64,000 nucleotides of DNA from Gracilibacillus lacisalsi DSM 19029 (GTDB taxonomy: Bacteria; Bacillota; Bacilli; Bacillales; Amphibacillaceae). Numbering within the stretch: the first letter of the stretch is position 1; each line of letters begins with the position of its first letter. Positions 52,180 through 61,870 of the stretch are shown here, piece by piece. A program made the position numbers and the translations under genes. The stretch lies in contig NZ_KB898668.1 of the NCBI RefSeq assembly GCF_000377765.1, positions 124,001-188,000 of the forward strand, read 5' to 3'. Below the pieces are notes generated by a model. It ran no database searches. It was not told the origin of the DNA and saw nothing but the letters and a program-made list of their open reading frames with translations.

Positions 52180-52225
52180 AAAAAATAAAAAAAGGTAATT
52201 GGCTTTATCAACCAATTACCTTTTT
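52180..52225 (-). terminator. Terminator of bshC
   Basis: AAAGGTAATTGG and CCAATTACCTTT pair around a short loop, with T-runs on either side, just after the bshC stop and before mraZ on the minus strand. Confidence 0.88.
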
Positions 52226-53848
52226 TTATAAATACACAATATAATGTTGTTTTTTCCAATCAAACGAATAATTATTTATTTGTTTGACCCATTCAAACCC
52301 ATAGAGATTAAGGAAGTAAGTAATATTCCAAATTCGTTCTTGCAGTCCATTATCAGGCTTTAAGTGCATTTGAATATAATCGAACTCTTTTAATTGCCGA
52401 TGATACTTTTGGGAAAATTCTTTATGGATTCTCATTGAAAGTTTATCTACTTGTTGTAATAACAGTTGCAAATTTTTATCCGCATATTGTGATACATCAT
52501 CTGTTAAATCATTTGTCACTTCTTTTAGTGGTTGATGCCCCATTTTAATAGCTTCCTTCAGTTGAATCGTCATTTCTTCAACAGGACTGTTAGCTTGAGC
52601 TGATAACCAATTTATTTTTTGAGTCTGGACTCCATTATCAATTGCGACACTAGGATCAATATTATACTTACTCAACACTTTTGCGAGCTTCTCATCCACT
52701 AATGTTAGCGACACACGTGGCAAAACGGGTGGCATCTTTAGCGATACGCTATGAAATGCATCTTTTAATATAGACCAGTAAGCTGCTTCACTCGGCCCCG
52801 CAAAAAAAGCTAGTGTAGGAAATAATTTTTCTTGCATTAATGGTCTAGTTACTACATTATTACTCAATCGCTCTGGCGTTTCTTTTGCTATTTCTAAAAG
52901 CTCTTGATTCGAATATAGACATTCATTATTTTTCCCTATCCAATTTTGACCATCTTTTTGAAGTAAGATCCTTTCCCCTTCCTGCTCTACAAATAAATGT
53001 CCATCTTGTTCATTTGCATCAACACTAACATGATATCCCTTTGTTCTCATTGACTGTAATGAACGATAAACACTTCGGCTTATTTCTGGCTGTTTTTCAA
53101 TCATTTCATAATAATATGCCGATTCTAATTGGCGTACTTCACTATCTCCAGAGTCAATCAGGATTAATCCAGTATCAGCGAAAATCTCATGAATAAAGGA
53201 TGCGAAAAAATCAACAAAAGTGTTAGCTTTCATCAGTTTATCATGTACAGTTTGAAACAATTCCTTGGTATAAGCAGTTTCTTTGAGTGATCGAAATGTT
53301 GTTTTCAACCAACGATAGGTTTGCTCTTTGTTTAATGTTCGATTAGACACAGACGTTCTTTCTTTATGATGATCTTCTATAGGATATTTTCGAAGTTCTG
53401 TTTCTTCTGGTAAAAAAATATGGTTCACTTCGGCAAAATCGTGGTCCTCTCCTGCTATCCAAAAGACAGGTAACACGGGAACTCCTAATAACTCTTCTTG
53501 CTGCTTTGCTAAAGCAATAATGGAGACTATTTTGTTGATCGTATAAAGTGGACCAGTCAGCATTCCTGCTTGTTGCCCCCCAATAACAACCACACTGTTT
53601 TCATCTCTCAGTCTTTCAATATTTTCAAATGTAGCTTCCGTTGCAGACCAACGTCGATTAATCGAATGTAACACATCAGCCAGGGCATCTCTTTGAAATG
53701 GCTGCTCTTTCAAGTCTTTCTCGCGTTCTTTAAAAACATTTTCATCATAAGGATTATAATCAAAATGATCCAACAAATCCTTTACTTCCTTTTGATAATC
53801 CGTGATAAATTTATTATGTAAATCGAGTCTTTGGGATTCGATACGCAT
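52226..53848 (-). CDS. bshC: Bacillithiol biosynthesis cysteine-adding enzyme BshC
   Basis: BshC performs the last step of bacillithiol synthesis, adding cysteine to GlcN-malate. The 540-residue length is typical; conserved stretches include VVIGGQQAGMLTGPLYTINK, PVFWIAGEDHDFAEVNH and FFAGPSEAAYWS. The ATG follows AAAGGAGCAG. It precedes mraZ, as in related bacilli. It implies that this organism uses bacillithiol as its thiol buffer. Confidence 0.95.
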   Translation of the reverse strand: MRIESQRLDLHNKFITDYQKEVKDLLDHFDYNPYDENVFKEREKDLKEQPFQRDALADVLHSINRRWSATEATFENIERLRDENSVVVIGGQQAGMLTGPLYTINKIVSIIALAKQQEELLGVPVLPVFWIAGEDHDFAEVNHIFLPEETELRKYPIEDHHKERTSVSNRTLNKEQTYRWLKTTFRSLKETAYTKELFQTVHDKLMKANTFVDFFASFIHEIFADTGLILIDSGDSEVRQLESAYYYEMIEKQPEISRSVYRSLQSMRTKGYHVSVDANEQDGHLFVEQEGERILLQKDGQNWIGKNNECLYSNQELLEIAKETPERLSNNVVTRPLMQEKLFPTLAFFAGPSEAAYWSILKDAFHSVSLKMPPVLPRVSLTLVDEKLAKVLSKYNIDPSVAIDNGVQTQKINWLSAQANSPVEEMTIQLKEAIKMGHQPLKEVTNDLTDDVSQYADKNLQLLLQQVDKLSMRIHKEFSQKYHRQLKEFDYIQMHLKPDNGLQERIWNITYFLNLYGFEWVKQINNYSFDWKKQHYIVYL

Positions 53849-53952
53849 TAATGAACTGCTCCTTTATCTTCAATATATACAATAGTAATCCAATAGTATT
53901 GTACATAATGAAAACGATAAAAGCACATAATTTGTTTGTAATAATTAGATCG

Positions 53953-54339
53953 TTACAACACTTTGCTTATATTATAAAAGATTCCATATAAGATCGTAAT
54001 AATATGTAAAGTAAAAAATAATAAAAAAGTAGCTTTCCAGAAACGTTTACAGACATGAGAGAAAATAATGTCTGTATACACCCTCCAATGTATCAAGACA
54101 CATATCATCAAAATGAATAACAACAGGAGAAAAATATAACTAATGGGATTTATCGAAAAAATAGAATAAATAATGGCTGCAACTGATGCGATATATAAAA
54201 CTGTTGTCGTATCAATCGCTAAATGAAAGCAATATCGTTTTTCACCTACAAACTTATAAGATAATTTATAAACTAAAAATGTTATAGCAAACGGTAGTGT
54301 AACCATCAATGCAACCAGATAGTACAAACCTTCTATCAT
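53953..54339 (-). CDS. DUF3397 family membrane protein
   Basis: A 128-residue protein with four hydrophobic segments (about 5-25, 42-62, 68-85, 103-123) and few charges, matching the DUF3397 family, which recurs upstream of bshC/mraZ in Bacillaceae. Function unknown. The ATG follows GTGAGGG. Confidence 0.8.
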   Translation of the reverse strand: MIEGLYYLVALMVTLPFAITFLVYKLSYKFVGEKRYCFHLAIDTTTVLYIASVAAIIYSIFSINPISYIFLLLLFILMICVLIHWRVYTDIIFSHVCKRFWKATFLLFFTLHIITILYGIFYNISKVL

Positions 54340-54550
54340 AAGATACCCTCACTTCAAAAATGTTATAACTTTCATACTATTACTTTTGGTCATTTTAATA
54401 TTAATTATATAAGACTTTTGAACTTGTGCAAGCATCTTTTTTAAAAACCCATTACACATACACGCGCCTAAATACTTCTTAGGGATAAAGGATACATATA
54501 CAGCGAAATAACGTTACTATAGATTACATTCAGGTAAGTCCGGGATGAAT

Positions 54551-54726
54551 ATGGACATTTGTTCCGTTATTTGTGACAAAAGTTCCGTTTTTAGAATGGT
54601 CCCGGACATCTATTCCGCTAATCATCAAAAACAATGCTTATCGAGGCCAAAATGGACCAAATAAGGGATTCAATGTCCGCTAACATCGAAAAAAGGCTTT
54701 TTTCAAATAACGCACTAAATGTCCAC
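54551..54726. repeat. Four-module palindromic repeat, copy E2
   Basis: Modules start at 54551 (ATGGACATTTGTTCCGTTAT), 54601 (CCCGGACATCTATTCCGC), 54657 (inverted, GGGATTCAATGTCCGC) and 54704 (inverted, CGCACTAAATGTCCAC). The complement of this copy aligns end to end with copy E1 in the ileS leader, including the shared outer text TGAGTGGACATTTAGTGCGT. Confidence 0.85.
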
Positions 54727-54805
54727 TCAACTAGCTCGCATTATTTATCTAGTGTAAATTCTTAACATGATGTAGAAAGTCAATTACATATCATGGCAAA
54801 CCACA

Positions 54806-54832
54806 TAAAAACCCCATCTATTCGATGAGGTT
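54806..54832 (-). terminator. Terminator of ylbO
   Basis: On the minus strand AACCTCATC and GATGGGGTT (with G-T pairs) close a short loop followed by TTTTTATG. It lies 22 bases past the gene. Confidence 0.75.
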
Positions 54833-54854
54833 ACTAACTCATAATAATAATGAA

Positions 54855-55304
54855 TTAATGCTTTACCTTTTCCATTGCTTGCTGCACAGTTTCAAGGAAT
54901 ACTTGATATTGATATAACTTTTGCTTTAGCTGTTTATTTTCTTCCACTAATTTACGCAATTCTTCCTGATGGTCTATTTCCTGATAATATTTTTGCAGTC
55001 GTTCCAAAGTTTGGATCACTTCATGAATGTTTGGTTGTTCAGTTTGACTAGTATCTAGTTTTTGCTGAGATTGATAAGATATTTTCTTACGATTCTGTTT
55101 TGCTAACTGGATAGCTTCTTCATATTGTTTCCTTAACGTTGCGTTCCAGCGAAAACCACATGCTGCTGATGTTCGAGATAATTTTTCTCCTACTTCCTTA
55201 AAAGCCTCTAACTGTGTTTTTCCTTCACGAATATACCGTAACACAGTTTCAGCTAGCAAAATATCTTCATCACTAGTCCATGCATCTTGACGATTCCCTT
55301 GCAC
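54855..55304 (-). CDS. ylbO: RsfA-family prespore regulator, YlbO-like
   Basis: A 149-residue protein with an N-terminal Myb/SANT-like helix bundle ([35 protein letters not shown]) and a C-terminal coiled coil, as in RsfA and YlbO, which modulate sigma-F-dependent genes. The start is GTG at 55304, five bases from GGAGGTG; the open frame runs further up but lacks support. Position next to rpmF matches ylbO. Copy F1 of a repeat occupies its upstream region. Confidence 0.9.
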   Translation of the reverse strand: MQGNRQDAWTSDEDILLAETVLRYIREGKTQLEAFKEVGEKLSRTSAACGFRWNATLRKQYEEAIQLAKQNRKKISYQSQQKLDTSQTEQPNIHEVIQTLERLQKYYQEIDHQEELRKLVEENKQLKQKLYQYQVFLETVQQAMEKVKH

Positions 55305-55400
55305 AACTCCACCTCCTCTATTCTTGATACAATGTATGCAATTAATAGAAGAGATAGACATATTGTTCTAAAATATTATAAAAACTTGGTACTCCCTTAT

Positions 55401-55576
55401 CATAAGAAAAGCGCAGAACGCCCGCTTAGAAATGTAGCGACTGGAATGAATTAACTGAGATAAAGGAATCACGGTGAGTTTACGAACCGATGATGACTTA
55501 TCGTAGGGCAATTGGTGAAGTCGCCTAGTTACTGGGCGCTCTGCGCTAGACATCTGCGCAAAATTTATACTTTCTA
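55401..55576 (+). repeat. 175-bp intergenic repeat with inverted ends, copy F1
   Basis: It starts ATAAGAAAAGCGCAGAACGC and ends with GGGCGCTCTGCGCT and a CTGCGCAAAATTTATAC tail. The outer ends AGCGCAGAACGCCC and GGGCGCTCTGCGCT are inverted repeats with one mismatch; inner GCGACT/AGTCGC and GATAA/TTATC also pair. The complement of 61698-61870 is nearly identical. Confidence 0.88.
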
Positions 55577-55584
55577 AAAATAAA

Positions 55585-55619
55585 AAGTAGTGTAAGAGAT
55601 CTCATCTCTTACACTACTT
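55585..55619 (-). terminator. Terminator of rpmF
   Basis: AAGTAGTGTAAGAGAT (55585-55600) and its complement (55604-55619) form a perfect 16 bp stem with a three-base loop; the minus strand continues TTTATTTTTAG. Confidence 0.92.
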
Positions 55620-55637
55620 GTTGTACAACATATCAAA

Positions 55638-55811
55638 TTATTGTTCTACTACTTGTTTTCCATCATATTGTCCACAAGATTTACATACATGGTGTGGTTT
55701 TGTTAGTTCACCACAATTTGAACATTCTACCATTCCTGGTACATGTAATTTTTTATGAGTACGACGTTGGTTTTTTACCTTTTTTGAAGTTCTACGCTTT
55801 GGTACTGCCAT
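55638..55811 (-). CDS. rpmF: 50S ribosomal protein L32
   Basis: A 57-residue basic protein starting [20 protein letters not shown], typical L32, with four zinc-binding cysteines at 30, 33, 43 and 46 (CSNC and CKSC), i.e. the zinc-dependent form. It follows yceD by 32 bases, a very conserved pair, and ends in a strong terminator. Confidence 0.97.
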   Translation of the reverse strand: MAVPKRRTSKKVKNQRRTHKKLHVPGMVECSNCGELTKPHHVCKSCGQYDGKQVVEQ

Positions 55812-55843
55812 GCATTACACCTCCTTTAAAGAGAAGCAAAGAT

Positions 55844-56371
55844 CTATCCTTCACTATCTTTCTCATTACTTTTGTCATCTAATAAAGATTTCAATTTTTC
55901 AAGGCGCGGATCAACTTTTTCTGATTGTTCCTCTTCAGTAACCAGTGTCCAACCTTTTCCTTCCTTCATTGTGTTCGCTTCTAATTTTTCGTCATCAGCA
56001 AACACTCTTAAAGGCATTTCTAATAGTACATTTTCCTTGATAAATGGTGTTAAGTCAAGTACCTCACCATTTACTACATGTACCTCTTCTTCTTCACGAT
56101 AAGAGGATGTCGTAAAAAATTCAATTGCATGAATGGAAAATTCATACGGTACATCTACTAACGTTCTCGCACAAGGTAGAATCATCGTTCCTTGAATTTG
56201 AAAATCACAGGTAATATCGTCACCATCCATCCTAGCTGTTCCGTCAACTAAAACTGGCTCGATTCGTCGGATATCATTTTCCAAGTTCGCAATATCTGAA
56301 ATGTCCACTTCCTCACGAAAAGAAACGGGTTCTCCCTGTGACTGTTTAAGTTTTTGGATATATAATTTCAT
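55844..56371 (-). CDS. yceD: DUF177/YceD family protein (YlbN)
   Basis: A 175-residue acidic protein of the DUF177 family, linked to large-subunit rRNA accumulation in bacteria and plants, and always beside rpmF. Recognisable parts are RMDGDDITCDFQIQGTMILPCARTL and VVNGEVLDLTPFIKENVLLEMP. It is divergent from tmcAL. Ribosome site GAGGTGAATG precedes the ATG. Confidence 0.93.
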   Translation of the reverse strand: MKLYIQKLKQSQGEPVSFREEVDISDIANLENDIRRIEPVLVDGTARMDGDDITCDFQIQGTMILPCARTLVDVPYEFSIHAIEFFTTSSYREEEEVHVVNGEVLDLTPFIKENVLLEMPLRVFADDEKLEANTMKEGKGWTLVTEEEQSEKVDPRLEKLKSLLDDKSNEKDSEG

Positions 56372-56619
56372 TTACATTCACCTCAAGGCAACAAGAAATA
56401 TTTTAAAATGTATTAGTCCATTTGTCAATATATTTTCTTTACAGAACAAACATTTATTACTTAATCACGAGCTAACACCTGATAAGTTTCACTAATCATC
56501 AAAGGGATTCTTCTCCACTGACCATAGTCGTACTTTATATGATATACTTACTACAATATGATTATCATGCACATTAACTTGAAAGATCATTCATGAAATC
56601 AATGATGGAGGTGGTTACT

Positions 56620-57834
56620 CTGAAAGCATGTGGTTTAATCGTTGAATATAACCCCTATCATAACGGACATCACTATCACTTTCAACAGGCAAAGCGTGTG
56701 ACAGGTGCGGAATGTATGATTGCAGTCATGAGTGGGAACTTTTTACAACGAGGGGAGCCAGCTATTTTAGATAAGTTCACAAGAGCCAAAATAGCTGTAC
56801 AACAAGGGATTGACCTCGTTGTTGAACTACCTTATTTTTATGCTGTTCAACATAGTGAGCTTTTTGCAAATGGTGCAGTCAAAATTTTGAACAGCCTGCA
56901 AGCTGATTCATTGTGTTTTGGAAGTGAGCATGGTGAAATAGAAGACTTTCATACATTGTATCATTTCATTACCGAACACCAGGAAGACTATGATCATTAT
57001 TTAATGAATGCTTTAAACCAAGGTCATTCCTATCCAAAAGCAAATGACATAGCTTTCAATAAGATTGGTGGAGAAACGCTGTCTATCGATTTTGCCAAAC
57101 CAAATAATATACTTGGGTATCAATATGTCAAAAATATTTTTGATCTACATACCACCATAACACCTTACACCATTAAACGAATTAAAAATAATTATCATGA
57201 TCGTGAAATCCATGATCCTATAGCCAGCGCAACTAGTATTCGTAATCAATTACTGTCAGATCATACTAGCAAAAATGAACTAAACGATGCTATCCCTTCG
57301 CTAACCAAAGAAAAACTTGAAGAATATAAAGAGCTTCATGGTACTTGGCATGATTGGGAGGCGTATTTCCCATTACTAAAATATCGGATATTAACGATGA
57401 AAAAGGAAGAGTTTGCTAAGATTCATGGTATTAAGGAAGGGTTAGAGAATCGAATAGTTAAAACCGCGAAAAAAGCAGATTCCTTTTCAAATTGGATGGA
57501 ATTGTTAAAAACAAAGAGATATACTTGGACAAGTTTGCAACGCGTATTTACACATATCTTAACCAATACATACTCTAGCGAAATCGAAGCTTTCGTAACA
57601 GAAAGACAACCGTCTGCTATTCGAATTTTAGCTATGAGCGAAAATGGTCAAAACTATTTAAGTACCAAAAAAAAGGATATCGATGTGGAGTGGTATACAA
57701 GTAGCAAGCAGCCCTACCCTTATCAAGCTTTTGAAGAGCGTATTGATCATGCTTATTACAGCGTTTTACCACTGTCTTCACAAAAGTATTTAACGAAACA
57801 ACCCTATCAAAAACCAATATTTAAGACGCCTTAA
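56620..57834 (+). CDS. tmcAL: tRNA(Met) cytidine acetate ligase TmcAL (YlbM), CTG start
   Basis: TmcAL acetylates C34 of elongator tRNA-Met using acetate and ATP. The N-terminus LKACGLIVEYNPYHNGHHYH matches the family start MKAxGLVVEYNPFHNGH if the CTG at 56620 is the initiation codon. GGAGGTG ends at 56613, six bases before it. In-frame ATGs at 56593, 56602 and 56605 have no ribosome site, and the last lies within GATGGAGG. The 404-residue length is normal; SGNFLQRGEPA and KRIKNNYHD are also conserved. A palindrome overlaps its stop. Confidence 0.92.
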   Translation: MKACGLIVEYNPYHNGHHYHFQQAKRVTGAECMIAVMSGNFLQRGEPAILDKFTRAKIAVQQGIDLVVELPYFYAVQHSELFANGAVKILNSLQADSLCFGSEHGEIEDFHTLYHFITEHQEDYDHYLMNALNQGHSYPKANDIAFNKIGGETLSIDFAKPNNILGYQYVKNIFDLHTTITPYTIKRIKNNYHDREIHDPIASATSIRNQLLSDHTSKNELNDAIPSLTKEKLEEYKELHGTWHDWEAYFPLLKYRILTMKKEEFAKIHGIKEGLENRIVKTAKKADSFSNWMELLKTKRYTWTSLQRVFTHILTNTYSSEIEAFVTERQPSAIRILAMSENGQNYLSTKKKDIDVEWYTSSKQPYPYQAFEERIDHAYYSVLPLSSQKYLTKQPYQKPIFKTP

Positions 57835-57848
57835 TATTAAGGCGTCTT
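57823..57848. terminator. Palindrome between convergent tmcAL and ylbL
   Basis: AAGACGCCTTAAT and its exact complement make a 26-base perfect palindrome containing the tmcAL stop. No T-run follows, so it may act as a terminator in either direction only weakly. Confidence 0.5.
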
Positions 57849-57888
57849 GGAAGGTTACTACACTTTAGTTTATTTAATTGTGTTTGCC

Positions 57889-58920
57889 CTATCCTCTTCC
57901 GTTTAGATTTTCGAGATAGTTTAAGGCGTCGTTGAAAGTGTCTACAGGAATAATCTCCATGTCTGTTCCGATATCTTCTGCAACTTGTTTAGCTACTTGA
58001 TAGTTTGAGTCTTCTCTACCGTTCTCATTAGGTGCAAAGAAGATATCACACCCCTCACGGTTTGCTGCAACTACTTTCTTATCTATGCCACCAATTCTTC
58101 CTACATTACCTTGATAATCAATTTCACCCGTACCAGCGATCTGATAACCTTTCGTTATATCTTCCGGTCTTAATTGATCGTAGATTTCCAACGAGAACAT
58201 CAATCCTGCACTCGGACCCCCGATTTCACCGCTAGAGAAAGTTAGTTCAGGCGATACCGTCACATGTCGGTTTGTAACTAGTTGAATTCCAATACCTGGT
58301 TGCCCATTTAAGGCCTCAAGAGCTTCCAAAGTAATATCTACTTCAAAAGTCTCTTCATTTCGTTTTACCGTTAACGATACACTGTCACCAACATTTTTCG
58401 TTGTTACATAATCAATCAAGTCCTCTGCCTCATTTATCGTATGTCCATCGATTTCGATAATTTCATCTGCTGACTGTAAGATCCCATCAGCTGGCATGTC
58501 CTCTACTACTGATACTACATAAATTCCTTGATAATCGATGTTAATCTCCTTATTTGCTGCCTCATAAGCAACAACAGTTGATGCTTCTTGTGAACTTTCC
58601 ATCATCATCAACTGCATTTGACGATATTCTTCATCTGTCATCCCATCCACTAGTACTTCCTCGATCGGTAGTATATCGTAATAGTCTCTCCATAAAGCCA
58701 TCATATATTGAAATGGTGTAGCCCTTCCACCTTGTATCGTAACAAGATGCATATCTCCTTCACTTTCTGATGCTCCATCAACTTCTACAACAGGATTTAG
58801 CGGATCTGCATGTCCCGGTTTATGAATATAATAGGGTAACTGATAGCTAAATAATAAGAAAATGATAATCAATGCTACGAAAAAACCAATTATTCTTGCT
58901 TTACTTTTTGTCTGAAACAT
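57889..58920 (-). CDS. ylbL: PDZ-domain serine protease YlbL (SepM family)
   Basis: A 343-residue membrane-anchored protease with an N-terminal helix (about 10-29), a PDZ domain (about 128-200) and a Lon-like catalytic domain with Ser237 (GGPSAGLMFSLEI) and Lys282 (GGIDKKVVAA) as the dyad. In B. subtilis YlbL takes part in recovery from DNA-damage-induced division arrest by degrading YneA. The ATG follows AAGGAAGGG. ylbK is absent from this neighbourhood. Confidence 0.95.
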   Translation of the reverse strand: MFQTKSKARIIGFFVALIIIFLLFSYQLPYYIHKPGHADPLNPVVEVDGASESEGDMHLVTIQGGRATPFQYMMALWRDYYDILPIEEVLVDGMTDEEYRQMQLMMMESSQEASTVVAYEAANKEINIDYQGIYVVSVVEDMPADGILQSADEIIEIDGHTINEAEDLIDYVTTKNVGDSVSLTVKRNEETFEVDITLEALEALNGQPGIGIQLVTNRHVTVSPELTFSSGEIGGPSAGLMFSLEIYDQLRPEDITKGYQIAGTGEIDYQGNVGRIGGIDKKVVAANREGCDIFFAPNENGREDSNYQVAKQVAEDIGTDMEIIPVDTFNDALNYLENLNGRG

Positions 58921-59084
58921 CTAATCCCTTCCTTTTCACGGTCTTCCAATTTTATCTGAAGAAAAGTCATAATTCTTCTATACAGTTGCGTATATTTAAA
59001 TGAAGGACAAACTTAAAAACACTACATATTTTACTACTCATTCTGATAAAGGTACAGAAAAGTGCTATTAAAGGAGTGCAAAAC

Positions 59085-60281
59085 TTGAAGCAAAAGTTGT
59101 ATTCTATTATCTATGCATCAGTCTCCGTATTTATGGCTACGATGATTATAACCTTCCCTCAAGAAGTATTAAAAGCTAGCCAGAGAGGGTTAGATGTTTG
59201 GGCTAATGTTGTATTCCCTTCGTTATTACCTTTTTTTATTGTAGCTGAATTATTAATCGCTTTTGGAGTTGTACATTTTATAGGGGTATTATTTGAACCT
59301 GTCATGAGACCATTATTTAATGTTCCAGGTGTTGGTGGATTTGTGTGGACAATGGGAATGGCTAGTGGTTATCCGTCAGGGGCGAAATTCACCGCAAGAT
59401 TAAGACAAGAAAATCAATTATCAAAAACAGAGGCAGAAAGACTTGTCAGCTTTACAAATGCCTCTAATCCATTATTTATTATTGGAGCAGTTTCGATCGG
59501 CTTTTTTCATGATCACAAGCTAGGTATATTGCTCGCTATCACTCATTATACTAGCAATTTCTTTGTCGGAATTTGTATGCGATTTTACAAATACCACGAA
59601 AGAAATCGTCATTCAACACAACACTTCTCTATCGCAAAAGCTATGACACAACTCCATCGCGCAAGAATGAGGGACAAAAGACCGCTAGGTAAAATATTAG
59701 GAGACTCTGTAACCCAGTCTATTCAAACATTACTTGTTATCGGTGGATTTATCATTCTTTTTTCGGTTCTAACAGAAATCTTACGCGAAGTACAAATTGC
59801 TCAATTTATATCAGGAGGTATTAGCATTATTTTAAGCTGGTTTCAAATACCAGGCGAGTTGGCTTTACCACTATTATCAGGTATATTTGAAATTACCATA
59901 GGAGCAAACGAAGTAGCAAGCGCTGATTCATCTACTTTAATTAAAGCTATTTTAGTTTCCGTTATCCTAGCCTTTAATGGTTTTTCTGTTCAGGCGCAAG
60001 TTGCCAGCATACTTGCGGAAACAGATATCCGATTTACGCCTTACTTCTTTGCTCGTTTGTTACATGGTCTTTTCGCTGGCATTATCGTAACCATACTATA
60101 TGTACCTGTTTATAAAAGCTTACAAACAACTAATGAAACGGTCATAGCAGCTATAGCACAACCATCTGTTGACAACATTCAGCAGTTATACTTAATGTTC
60201 GAACAAGTGGGATTCATCTTCACCTTGTCAGCTTTATTTATCTATTTGATTATTTTAATGAAACATAAAGAGAAACTATGA
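59085..60281 (+). CDS. ylbJ: Sporulation integral membrane protein YlbJ
   Basis: A 398-residue membrane protein with about eight helices and two nucleoside-recognition/gate domains (VFPSLLPFFIVAELL; MASGYPSGAKFTARLR; FTNASNPLFIIG). YlbJ is needed for normal spore cortex in B. subtilis and is expressed in the mother cell. The start is TTG at 59085, eight bases after AAAGGAG; the frame also has a GTG at 59076 lying inside that site. Confidence 0.93.
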   Translation: MKQKLYSIIYASVSVFMATMIITFPQEVLKASQRGLDVWANVVFPSLLPFFIVAELLIAFGVVHFIGVLFEPVMRPLFNVPGVGGFVWTMGMASGYPSGAKFTARLRQENQLSKTEAERLVSFTNASNPLFIIGAVSIGFFHDHKLGILLAITHYTSNFFVGICMRFYKYHERNRHSTQHFSIAKAMTQLHRARMRDKRPLGKILGDSVTQSIQTLLVIGGFIILFSVLTEILREVQIAQFISGGISIILSWFQIPGELALPLLSGIFEITIGANEVASADSSTLIKAILVSVILAFNGFSVQAQVASILAETDIRFTPYFFARLLHGLFAGIIVTILYVPVYKSLQTTNETVIAAIAQPSVDNIQQLYLMFEQVGFIFTLSALFIYLIILMKHKEKL

Positions 60282-60286
60282 TCCAG

Positions 60287-60372
60287 GTGTTATCGTCTGT
60301 TCCCCCTCACATAGAGCTTCCTTCTGTTACTGGAATCTTGAAGTGGGTGGCTTACAGACGTTTAGCACCTTA
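60287..60372. repeat. Long imperfect hairpin between convergent ylbJ and coaD
   Basis: GGTGTTATCGTCTGT at the left and ACAGACGTTTAGCACC at the right pair with few mismatches, and inner CCCCCTCACATAGAGCTTCC pairs partly with GGAATCTTGAAGTGGGTGG. It may be a bidirectional terminator or another dispersed element. Confidence 0.5.
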
Positions 60373-60379
60373 ATAAAAA

Positions 60380-61427
<1,048 letters not shown>

Positions 61428-61866
61428 AGCATTCCCTTCTTTCTTGCTTTTTAAATCTCCCTTACTATAGCACGAAAGTAACAAAATTCTCAAATTCATT
61501 TGTATAAAAGTAATCGGTTTTGTACAAACTCTAAATATAGCAACATAAAAAGTTGCTTAAATACGGAGAAGACTTACATTTCCCCATAAGTTCTTCCTCC
61601 GGTTTCTCCTCTCCCTTTATCTTTTTATTTTCTTTTTTAGAAAATAAAAAGAACCTGCAGTTATTAATGAACTGCAGGTTGTTTTTTTATATTCTAGGAA
61701 AGTATAAATTTTGCGCAGATATCTAGCTCCGATCGCCCAGAAACTAGGCGACTTCACGAATTGCCCTACGATAAGTCATCATCGGTTCGTAAACTCACCG
61801 TGATTCCTTTATCTCAGTTAATTCGTTCCAGTCGCTACGTTTCTAATCGGGCGCTCTGCGCTTTTC
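61428..61866. other. Spacer between rsmD and ylbG with hairpin and repeat F2
   Basis: This 439 bp stretch holds a strong hairpin (61650-61687) and repeat F2 (61698-61870), plus about 220 bp of featureless AT-rich DNA that should carry the rsmD promoter. Confidence 0.7.
61650..61687. terminator. Bidirectional terminator downstream of ylbG
   Basis: AACCTGCAGTT (61652-61662) pairs exactly with AACTGCAGGTT (61670-61680); T-runs follow on both strands (GTTTTTTTA and TTCTTTTTATTTT). For the ylbG transcript the repeat F2 would lie before it. Confidence 0.85.
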
Positions 61867-61870
61867 TTAT
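61698..61870 (-). repeat. 175-bp intergenic repeat with inverted ends, copy F2
   Basis: Read on the minus strand it begins ATAAGAAAAGCGCAGAGCGC and follows copy F1 almost base for base, e.g. GGAATCACGGTGAGTTTACG and CGATGATGACTTATCGTAGG. It begins on the ylbG stop codon (61867-61869). The right inverted end is degraded (GGGCGATCGGAGCT). Confidence 0.88.

Larger units (their letters stand above)
54340..54854. other. Gene-free stretch between the DUF3397 gene and ylbO
   Basis: These 515 bp hold the second four-module palindrome (54551-54726) and the ylbO terminator. The rest, including 54340-54540, is AT-rich with no recognised feature. Confidence 0.65.
55305..55637. other. Spacer between ylbO and rpmF containing repeat F1 and a terminator
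   Basis: This 333 bp spacer is almost filled by repeat F1 (55401-55576) and the rpmF terminator. A 61-codon minus-strand frame inside F1 shows no protein character. Confidence 0.7.

Noticed and set aside
55368-55553. 61-codon frame in repeat F1
   Set aside because: Lies wholly inside a structured repeat with inverted ends and lacks start signals.
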